From NCBI GenBank assembly GCA_003158835.1, contig PMLI01000303.1, positions 1-7,047 on the forward strand: DNA of 7,047 bases, written 5' to 3'. Of the stretch, positions 1 to 5,278 are shown in pieces; the first letter of the stretch is position 1; each line of letters begins with the position of its first letter. The notes under the pieces were generated by a model that was not told the origin of the DNA, ran no database searches, and saw only the letters and a list, made by a program, of their open reading frames with translations. The translations under genes and the position numbers were made by a program. Origin of the DNA: Acidimicrobiaceae bacterium (lineage in GTDB: Bacteria > Actinomycetota > Acidimicrobiia > Acidimicrobiales > Palsa-688).

Positions 1-260
1 AGCTGCATGCCGACGCAAATACCGAGGAACGGCCGGCCTGATCTCGCCGCCGCCAGCGTGGCCGCCCACAGCCCGCTGGCGGCCAGAGCTTGCGCGCAAC
101 AGCCGAAATTCCCCACCCCGGGCAGCACCACCCCGTCCGCGGCCTCGATGTCGGACGGGCTGGTGACCAACGCGGCGTCGGCCCCCACCTTGCCCAAACC
201 CTTTTCGGCCGAACGCAAATTGCCTATGCCGTAGTCGACCACGGCGATGAACGGCCCCAT
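1..260 (-). CDS. hisH: Imidazole glycerol phosphate synthase, glutaminase subunit HisH (partial, 3' end outside window)
   Basis: Cytoplasmic class I glutamine amidotransferase. It releases ammonia from glutamine and passes it to the HisF cyclase to form imidazole glycerol phosphate and AICAR. Only the first 86 codons are present. The N-terminus carries the family signature VVDYGIGNLRS (about residues 7-17), the oxyanion-strand motif LPGVG (46-50), and the nucleophile elbow GICVGMQ with catalytic Cys82, just before the sequence ends. The His and Glu of the catalytic triad lie beyond the edge. The ATG at 260-258 follows the hisB TGA with a single base between them (TGA-A-ATG), so translation is probably coupled to hisB. 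Oddity: after PGVG the protein reads NFGCC, where most HisH proteins have AFG followed by other residues. The family assignment is secure; whether the rest of the gene is intact cannot be seen. Confidence 0.95.
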   Translation of the reverse strand, partial: MGPFIAVVDYGIGNLRSAEKGLGKVGADAALVTSPSDIEAADGVVLPGVGNFGCCAQALAASGLWAATLAAARSGRPFLGICVGMQ

Positions 261-261
261 T

Positions 262-888
262 TCAGCCCAGGGCCCCTTTGGTCGAAGGCACCCCGCCGCC
301 TTCGACCCGCACGGCGTCGCGAAGCGCGCGGGCCACGGCCTTGAAGGACGCCTCGAGTATGTGGTGGGTATTGCGGCCGCGGCGCATGGACATGTGCAGG
401 GTTATGGCGGAACTGGTACAAAAGGCGCGCCAGAACTCCTCCGCCAATTGGGGGTCGAAAGGCGGGTCTCCGAGCGGGTACGCCTCCCCCCCGGCACCGG
501 GGTCGATCTCGTACACCAGGAAGGGCCGGCCCGAAAGGTCCAGCGCCACCTCGATGAGGGCCTCGTCCAGCGGTACGGCGATCTCGGCGTAGCGGGTCAC
601 GCCGGCCTTGTCGCCGAGCGCCTCGTGCAGCGCCTCGCCCAGGACGATGCCCACGTCCTCCACCGTGTGATGGGCGTCGACGGCCAGATCGCCCTGCGCC
701 GTCACCTCCAGGTCGAAACCGCCGTGCCGGCCGAGCTGGGAGATCATGTGGTCGAAAAACGGCAGCCCCGTCGCCACGCCCACCCGACCGGTCCCGTCGA
801 CCCTGAGATCCACGGAAATAGACGTCTCCCTGGTGGTGCGCTCTTTGTGCACTTGCCGCCCGCTGCTCGCGCCCGCACCTCGGGTCAT
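262..888 (-). CDS. hisB: Imidazoleglycerol-phosphate dehydratase HisB
   Basis: Manganese-dependent dehydratase that converts imidazole glycerol phosphate to imidazole acetol phosphate in histidine synthesis. At 208 residues it is the usual monofunctional length, with no fused histidinol-phosphatase domain. Visible motifs: TGLPFFDHM (40-48, His47), HHTVED (73-78; metal ligands His73, His74, Glu77), the LDLSGRP core strand (116-122), NTHHILEA (173-180; His175, His176, Glu179), and the C-terminal VPSTKGALG. The duplicated HHxxE pattern is the diagnostic metal site of the family. The ATG at 888-886 overlaps the hisC TGA as ATGA. The frame stays open upstream to 1059, but that part lies inside hisC and does not resemble HisB, so I rejected the longer start. 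Tight coupling to hisC and hisH indicates one operon. Confidence 0.97.
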   Translation of the reverse strand: MTRGAGASSGRQVHKERTTRETSISVDLRVDGTGRVGVATGLPFFDHMISQLGRHGGFDLEVTAQGDLAVDAHHTVEDVGIVLGEALHEALGDKAGVTRYAEIAVPLDEALIEVALDLSGRPFLVYEIDPGAGGEAYPLGDPPFDPQLAEEFWRAFCTSSAITLHMSMRRGRNTHHILEASFKAVARALRDAVRVEGGGVPSTKGALG

Positions 889-1970
889 GCCAGCACCTCG
901 GCCAGAGCGGAGAGGAACCGGTCGTTTTCCTCCCTGGTGCCCACCGTCGTGCGCAGGCAACCTTGCAGGCCGGGCCAACTCGAGGTGTCGCGCACCAGCA
1001 CCGAACGCGCCACCAATCCTTGCCAAACTTCTTGGCCGCGGCGCTGGCGCGGCCGCCACAGCACGAAATTGGCCTGGGACGGCCAGACCTGCACGGGCAT
1101 GCGGGACAGCGCCGCCACCAGGCGGTCGCGCTCAGCCACCACCGAGGCCACCCGGTGTTCCATTTGGGCCGAGAACCCCAGCGCCAGCCGCCCCGCCGCC
1201 TGCTTGAGGGCGTCCAGGTGGTAGGGCAGGGCGACGCGCTCCAACGCCTTGACGACCTCGGACGGACCGATGAGGTAACCCAGGCGCAGCCCGGCCATCG
1301 ACCACGTCTTGGAATAGGTGCGCACCACCGCCAAGGGGACGCCCTCGGCCACCAGTTCGAGCGCCGACCACGAGGCGAACTGGCCGTAAGCCTCGTCCAC
1401 CACCACCAGGCCGGCGGTGGCGGCGACGATCGACGAAACCGTAGACGCGTCCTCGGCCAAACCGGTCGGGTTATTGGGAGAGCACAGGAAGACAACGGCA
1501 GGGTCTTCCTGTTCCAGCAGTTCTGTGGCGGCGGTGACGTCGAGAGTGAAATCCGGGCGCCGCTGGCCCTGGACGAGCCCCGTCCCCGTCAAATGGGCGA
1601 TGTGGGCGTGCAGAGCATAGGTGGGCTCGAACATGGCCGCTTTGCGCCCGGCGCCCCCATAGGCGAGGCATACCGACTGCAGGACCTCGTTGGAACCGTT
1701 GGCGGCAAAGACCTGTTCGGGCGGCACTCCGTGCCACTGGCCCAGCGCTTCGCGCAACCCCCGGGCGGCGCGGTCAGGGTAGCGGTTGAAGGCGATGTTG
1801 CGGGCCTGGGCCACCAGAGCCTCCAGCCACTCAGGCGGGGGCGGGTAGGGCGACTCGTTGGTGTTGAGCCGGACCTCGACCGGCACCTGGGGCGAGTGAT
1901 AACCCTGCCGCAGGCCCAGGTCGGCCCGGGGCGGGGGCAGGGGACGGGCCAGGCCGGCGGGCGGGGTCAA
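885..1970 (-). CDS. hisC: Histidinol-phosphate aminotransferase HisC
   Basis: PLP-dependent class I/II (fold-type I) aminotransferase. It transfers the amino group of glutamate to imidazole acetol phosphate, giving histidinol phosphate. At 361 residues it has normal family length. Motifs in order: RLNTNESPY (34-42, substrate-binding arm), NRYPD (62-66), GSNEVLQ (92-98, PLP phosphate contact), CSPNNPTG (163-170, Asn167), VVDEAY (190-195, Asp192 and Tyr195), YSKTWSMAGLRLGY (219-232, Schiff-base Lys221 and Arg229), and LRTTVGTREEN near the C-terminus (Arg340, expected carboxylate contact). The start chosen is TTG at 1970-1968, which overlaps the hisD TGA (TTGA). The residues just after it (RPLPPPRADLGL) look like a genuine N-terminus, and no ATG or GTG precedes the LNTNESP motif at a better place. 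The 3' end overlaps hisB by 4 bases. A generic actinobacterial aromatic aminotransferase is the only realistic alternative, and the his context argues against it. Confidence 0.96.
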   Translation of the reverse strand: MTPPAGLARPLPPPRADLGLRQGYHSPQVPVEVRLNTNESPYPPPPEWLEALVAQARNIAFNRYPDRAARGLREALGQWHGVPPEQVFAANGSNEVLQSVCLAYGGAGRKAAMFEPTYALHAHIAHLTGTGLVQGQRRPDFTLDVTAATELLEQEDPAVVFLCSPNNPTGLAEDASTVSSIVAATAGLVVVDEAYGQFASWSALELVAEGVPLAVVRTYSKTWSMAGLRLGYLIGPSEVVKALERVALPYHLDALKQAAGRLALGFSAQMEHRVASVVAERDRLVAALSRMPVQVWPSQANFVLWRPRQRRGQEVWQGLVARSVLVRDTSSWPGLQGCLRTTVGTREENDRFLSALAEVLA

Positions 1971-3301
1971 CGCGGTCCCTGGGCCGGCGCCTGCTCCCGG
2001 TGCCGCACCGAGCCGGCGTGGGCGGCGAGCCCTTCCGCCTCGGCGATGGCGCAGACGTAGGGAGCCACCCCGTGCAGGGCGGCTTCGTCCAGGCTGACCA
2101 CGTGCACCCGCTTCAGGAAGTCCTGGGTGCTGAGAGCGCTCGAGAAACGGGCACTGCGGGCGGTGGGCAGGACGTGGCTGGGCCCAGCCAGGTAGTCGCC
2201 CACGCTGGCCGGGGCCCAGGGACCGCAGAAGACGGCTCCGGCCGACCGCACCAGGCTCACTAGGGCTTCGGGGTCGACCGTGATGAGCTCGAGGTGTTCG
2301 GGGGCGACCACGTTACAAACGTCCATCGCCTGTGACGGGCCGTCGACGAGGACCGACCACCCTCCCTGCTCGAGCGTCGCCGTCACCTCTCTGCGCCGGG
2401 GCGACTCGGCTACGAACCGCTCGACGGCCTCCTCGACCGCCTCCGCCACCTCCTCGGACCAGGTCACGAGCCACGCCAACCCGTCCGGCCCGTGCTCGGC
2501 CTGCACGACCAGGTCCAGGGCGGCGTAGGTGGCCGGGGCGCTGGCATCGGCCACCACGACGACCTCGGAAGGCCCGGCGAAGGCGGAGGGCACGCCCACG
2601 ACACCCTCCTCGGCCACCAGGCGTTGGGCCGTCGCCACGTAAAGGTTGCCGGGACCGACTATGACGTCGACCGGTCGGAGCGACTCGGTGCCGTAGGCCA
2701 TGGCGGCGATGGCCTGGGCGCCACCCACGGCATAGACCTCTTCCACGCCCGCCACCGCCGCCGCGGCCAGGACGGCGGTCGCCACCCGCCCATCGAGACC
2801 GGGCGGCGAGCACACTGCCACTTCTTCCACGCCGGCCACCTGGGCCAGGATTACCGTCATCAGTACGGTCGACGCCAGGGGGGCCCGCCCGCCCGGGACA
2901 TAACAGCCGGCCCGGCCCACCGGCACGAGCAGCTCGCGAGTGATCACGCCGTGCTCGCTGCTGTGCTCGAAGCCCCGGTGGGCGGCCCGCTCCGCCTCGT
3001 GGAAACTCCTGATGGCGCCGGCTGCCTCTTCGAGGGCGTGGCGCAGCTCGGCGTCGACCTGGGCCGCCGCTGCCCTCACCTGGTCGGGCGGCACCCGCAG
3101 CGACACCGGCAGCTCGCCGTCGAAGCGCCTGGTCAGTTCGGCCACGGCCGCGTCCCCGCCCTCTTTGACGGCGGCGAGTATCTCCCGTACGGCCCGGACC
3201 GGGCCCTGGCCGCCGGCCTTGGGGGCGGGCAGCCGGGCCTTGAGGTCGGCGAGGTCTCCTGGCCCGCCGCGCAAGTCGAGGCGCGTAAGTAGCTTGGCCA
3301 T
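1967..3301 (-). CDS. hisD: Histidinol dehydrogenase HisD
   Basis: Zinc- and NAD-dependent enzyme that oxidises L-histidinol to L-histidine through histidinal, the last two steps of the pathway. It has 444 residues from the second ATG (446 from the first, at 3307), typical for the family. Key features, numbered from the second Met: GRAGCYVPGG (129-138), VGPGNLYVA (215-223), AGPSEVVVVAD (242-252), QAEHGPDG (267-274; zinc ligands Gln267 and His270), APEHLEL (333-339; catalytic Glu335-His336), VGDYLAGPSHVLPT (367-380; zinc ligand Asp369), and LAAHAGSV (425-432; zinc ligand His428). All catalytic and zinc positions are present. Oddity: VPSAFAGPSE replaces the more common ID-x-x-AGPSE. I prefer the ATG at 3301 because a TAGCAT hexamer sits 7 bases before it and no Shine-Dalgarno precedes either ATG. 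As first gene of the his operon, its stop is overlapped by the hisC start. Confidence 0.96.
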   Translation of the reverse strand: MAKLLTRLDLRGGPGDLADLKARLPAPKAGGQGPVRAVREILAAVKEGGDAAVAELTRRFDGELPVSLRVPPDQVRAAAAQVDAELRHALEEAAGAIRSFHEAERAAHRGFEHSSEHGVITRELLVPVGRAGCYVPGGRAPLASTVLMTVILAQVAGVEEVAVCSPPGLDGRVATAVLAAAAVAGVEEVYAVGGAQAIAAMAYGTESLRPVDVIVGPGNLYVATAQRLVAEEGVVGVPSAFAGPSEVVVVADASAPATYAALDLVVQAEHGPDGLAWLVTWSEEVAEAVEEAVERFVAESPRRREVTATLEQGGWSVLVDGPSQAMDVCNVVAPEHLELITVDPEALVSLVRSAGAVFCGPWAPASVGDYLAGPSHVLPTARSARFSSALSTQDFLKRVHVVSLDEAALHGVAPYVCAIAEAEGLAAHAGSVRHREQAPAQGPR

Positions 3302-3308
3302 GGCCATG

Positions 3309-3314
3309 ATGCTA
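3309..3314 (-). promoter_or_regulatory. Candidate -10 element of the his operon promoter
   Basis: On the minus strand the hexamer TAGCAT fits the actinobacterial -10 consensus TAnnnT. Its last base is followed by 7 bases and then the second ATG of hisD (3301). Transcription would therefore begin at or next to that A, giving a leaderless mRNA. There is no convincing -35 hexamer and no Shine-Dalgarno. The call rests on spacing alone and needs transcript 5'-end data. Confidence 0.4.
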
Positions 3315-3390
3315 GCCAGGGCGGGAGCCGGCCCCCGTCCCCAATTCAGCCTTCGTCATGCGGCCCGGTCTTCTGCCAAGCTGGGGCACC

Positions 3391-3588
3391 ATGAGCGTCG
3401 GCGCCGAACTTACCGCTGTGTCGAGCACCCTCGAAGAACTGAAGCGGCGGGTCACCCGCATCCTGGCCGAGCTGTCCCCCGCCGACCAAGAGCGCTACGG
3501 GTCGGACCTGCTCGAAGTCGAGCGCACCCTGGGCGTGGCCAGCCGGCGCCTGGAGCGCTTGGTCGCCGCACCCCGGCTAAGGCCGTAG
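3391..3588 (+). CDS. Small helical protein of unknown function (65 aa)
   Basis: I do not recognise this gene and assign no function. The 65-residue product is charged and almost free of helix breakers between residues 5 and 28 and again between 32 and 59. The two parts are separated by LSPADQER, which looks like a turn, so a helical hairpin is likely. The second segment (LEVERTLGVASRRLERLV) has Leu/Val at roughly heptad spacing and many Arg/Glu residues, as in a short coiled coil. There is no signal peptide, membrane segment, cysteine or metal motif. The ATG at 3391 is preceded by a weak purine run (GGGG at 3383-3386). An in-frame ATG at 3358 would add 11 residues unlike the rest and would run into the hisD promoter region. 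It is divergent from hisD, and its last 12 bases overlap the end of nth on the other strand. It is probably a real gene, because it fills the only gap between hisD and nth and has plausible protein composition. Confidence 0.65.
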   Translation: MSVGAELTAVSSTLEELKRRVTRILAELSPADQERYGSDLLEVERTLGVASRRLERLVAAPRLRP

Positions 3589-4314
3589 CGGCAAGGCAGC
3601 CGAGGGGCAAAAGTAGGCCAGCACGCATTCGGCGCAACGGGGGCGCCGGGCTATGCACACCCGCCGGCCGTGAAGGATCATCCGCAGGCTCAGCGCTCCC
3701 CACTCCCGGCTGGGCAAAGCCGCGCCCAGGTCGGCTTCGACCTTCTCGGGACCGCTCTGGCCGCTGAGAGCCAGCAGCCGGCTCAACCGGCCGACGTGAG
3801 TGTCGACGGGTAGGCCCGGCAATCCGAAGGCCACGCTGCGCACGACGTTGGCCGTCTTGCGGCCCACTCCGGGCAGCGTGACGAGGTCCTCTATGCGGGT
3901 CGGCACCTGGCAGTCGAAATGTTCGCACATGGCGCCCGCCAGGGCGACTATGTTCTTCGCCTTTACCCGGAAGAAGCCCGTCGGCCGGATGAGGGCCTCC
4001 ACGTCGGCCGGGTCGGCCAGGGCCAGATCCTCGGGAGCCGGGTATCGCGAAAACAACGCCGGCGTCACCGAGTTGACCCGTTCGTCGGTCGTCTGGGCCG
4101 ACAAAACCGTCGCCACCAGCAGTTGCCACGGGCCCGAGAAATCGAGCTCGCACAGCTCGGCCGCGGTGCCGGGGTACTCCTGAGCCAGGCGGGCCGCGGT
4201 CAGCCTGACCCGGCCCGCAGGCGTTCTGGCCCGTGCCGGGGCTTGCTTCGCCACAGCCACGGAGGCTAGCGCCCGGACCACCTGGGGGCGGGGGGCGCCG
4301 TTATCGGTCCGCAT
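3577..4314 (-). CDS. nth: Endonuclease III (DNA glycosylase/AP lyase) Nth
   Basis: Bifunctional base-excision-repair enzyme that removes oxidised pyrimidines and cleaves the resulting abasic site. Numbered from the ATG at 4314 (245 residues): LLVATVLSAQTTDERVN (65-81) is the conserved N-terminal helix region. The helix-hairpin-helix is LPGVGRKTANVV (147-158) with catalytic Lys153. The catalytic Asp171 lies in VDTHVGRL. The C-terminal iron-sulfur loop is Cys220-x6-Cys227-x2-Cys230-x5-Cys236, the classic [4Fe-4S] spacing. All catalytic and cluster residues are present. The start is uncertain: ATG 4314 has no Shine-Dalgarno and gives an unusual basic, Pro/Ala-rich extension. A GTG at 4254 (225 residues) has a TAnnnT hexamer 8 bases upstream and gives a length closer to the family norm. 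The 3' end overlaps the small plus-strand gene by 12 bases. The gene is divergent from mshD. Confidence 0.95.
   Translation of the reverse strand: MRTDNGAPRPQVVRALASVAVAKQAPARARTPAGRVRLTAARLAQEYPGTAAELCELDFSGPWQLLVATVLSAQTTDERVNSVTPALFSRYPAPEDLALADPADVEALIRPTGFFRVKAKNIVALAGAMCEHFDCQVPTRIEDLVTLPGVGRKTANVVRSVAFGLPGLPVDTHVGRLSRLLALSGQSGPEKVEADLGAALPSREWGALSLRMILHGRRVCIARRPRCAECVLAYFCPSAALPLRP
4263..4268 (-). promoter_or_regulatory. Possible -10 element for nth
   Basis: On the minus strand TAGCCT fits TAnnnT and ends 8 bases before an in-frame GTG (4254-4252). If real, nth starts there on a leaderless mRNA and the ATG at 4314 is not used. Several candidate starts were inspected for nth, so a chance match is more likely here than for mshD. 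Confidence 0.25.
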
Positions 4315-4329
4315 TAGGTGCAGCGCCGC

Positions 4330-4335
4330 TAACTT
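4330..4335 (+). promoter_or_regulatory. Candidate -10 element of mshD (leaderless)
   Basis: TAACTT fits the TAnnnT -10 consensus. It is followed by exactly 7 bases and then the GTG start of mshD at 4343, so transcription would begin at the start codon. No Shine-Dalgarno lies upstream of the GTG, as expected for a leaderless gene. No clear -35 is visible at 16-19 bases upstream, which is common for actinobacterial promoters. Confidence 0.45.
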
Positions 4336-4342
4336 CGATGAC

Positions 4343-5278
4343 GTGCACCAGATCCAGGTGAAGCGCACCCTCGACGAGGACGAACTGGCTGCGGTCACTG
4401 AGTTACTGGCGGCCGCCAGCGATGCGGACGCCCACCCCGCCCTGGGCGAGCACGCCTGGCTGGACCTGGTGCAGGGAGGACGGGAAGGATTTGCCGGCCT
4501 GGTGGCGTGGGAACCTGACCATCCTCACCCGGTGGGTTACGCCCAGGTCAGCCTGGGGGACAACGCAGGCGCCGGTCACGCTAGCTGGGCCCTCGAGGTA
4601 GTGGTCGACCCTCACCACCGGACTCCCGGGAACACGGTGGCCGACGACCTGGTCAACGGCGCCATCGATCTCATAGCCGCCGAGGGCGGCGGCCACCTGC
4701 ACCTCTGGGTGAGCCGGCCCGCCCCCTACCACGAAAGGATGGCCAAGGCCGTGGGGCTGTCGGCGGGCCGGGCTCTTTACCAGATGCGCCGGCACCTTCC
4801 GGCGGAGGCACATGCGTCCATCACCACGACCCCGTTCCGGCCGGGCCAGGACGAACAGGCGTGGCTGGAGGTGAACAACCGGGCCTTCCACCGGCACCCC
4901 GAACAGGGGGGATGGACCGAGGAGACCCTGAAGGCACGGGAGGTCCAGCCCTGGTTCGACCCGGAAGGCTTCTTGCTCCACCACCGTGAGGGCCGCCTGG
5001 CCGGTTTCTGCTGGACCAAGGTCCACCATGCCGGGGGCTCGTCTCTTGGGGAGATCTATGTGATCGCGGTGGATCCTGATTTTTCCGGCCACGGGCTCGG
5101 CCGCGAACTCACGCTGGCGGGCCTCGACTACCTCTCGGCCCGGGCACTACCCGAGGCCATGCTGTACGTGGACGCGACCAACGTGCCCGCCTTGAAGCTC
5201 TACGTCGAACTGGGCTTTACCGTCAACCACATCGACCGGGCGTACACCGGGGACGTGGCGGCCCGGGACGGGGGCTAG
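4343..5278 (+). CDS. mshD: Mycothiol synthase MshD (tandem GNAT acetyltransferase)
   Basis: Catalyses the last step of mycothiol synthesis: acetylation by acetyl-CoA of the cysteinyl amine of Cys-GlcN-inositol. Mycothiol is the main cytoplasmic thiol of actinobacteria. The 311 residues match the family length of about 300-320. Two GNAT domains are visible, roughly 1-150 and 160-311. Family signatures in the second half are VNNRAFHRHPEQGGWT (177-192), WFDPEGF (204-210), GRLAGFCWTKVHH (217-229), SLGEIYVIAVDP (234-245), and the C-terminal NVPALKLYVELGF (280-292). Glu237 and Tyr287 align by eye with the residues proposed as general base and acid in the mycobacterial enzyme. Oddities: the acetyl-CoA loop of the second domain is SGHGLG rather than the usual Arg-rich form, and the first domain has RTPGNT, a degenerate version. 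The GTG start at 4343 is chosen because the upstream ATG at 4338 is out of frame. It is convergent with sqdB, sharing its stop tetranucleotide. Confidence 0.95.
   Translation: MHQIQVKRTLDEDELAAVTELLAAASDADAHPALGEHAWLDLVQGGREGFAGLVAWEPDHPHPVGYAQVSLGDNAGAGHASWALEVVVDPHHRTPGNTVADDLVNGAIDLIAAEGGGHLHLWVSRPAPYHERMAKAVGLSAGRALYQMRRHLPAEAHASITTTPFRPGQDEQAWLEVNNRAFHRHPEQGGWTEETLKAREVQPWFDPEGFLLHHREGRLAGFCWTKVHHAGGSSLGEIYVIAVDPDFSGHGLGRELTLAGLDYLSARALPEAMLYVDATNVPALKLYVELGFTVNHIDRAYTGDVAARDGG

Noticed and set aside
224..1495. A 423-codon open frame on the minus strand running across hisB and hisC
   Set aside because: It is a shifted frame of the two well-supported genes; its product is an Arg/Gly/Pro-rich string without any domain, as expected from GC-rich third positions.
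963..2060. A 365-codon plus-strand frame antisense to hisC and the end of hisD
   Set aside because: It mirrors the codon bias of hisC and has no recognisable motif; His/Gly/Arg-rich composition is typical of antisense shadows.
2492..3292. A 266-codon plus-strand frame antisense to hisD
   Set aside because: It lies entirely opposite a complete HisD with all catalytic residues; no motifs or ribosome-binding site.
3312..3359. A 15-residue mini-ORF on the minus strand just upstream of hisD, considered as a his leader peptide for attenuation
   Set aside because: It contains no histidine codons, and no terminator/antiterminator hairpins with a U-run are visible; the likely hisD promoter lies at its stop codon.
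3374..3388. TGCC...GGCA arms upstream of the small gene, considered as an operator
   Set aside because: Only four matching bases per arm and an imperfect centre; no second copy in the window.
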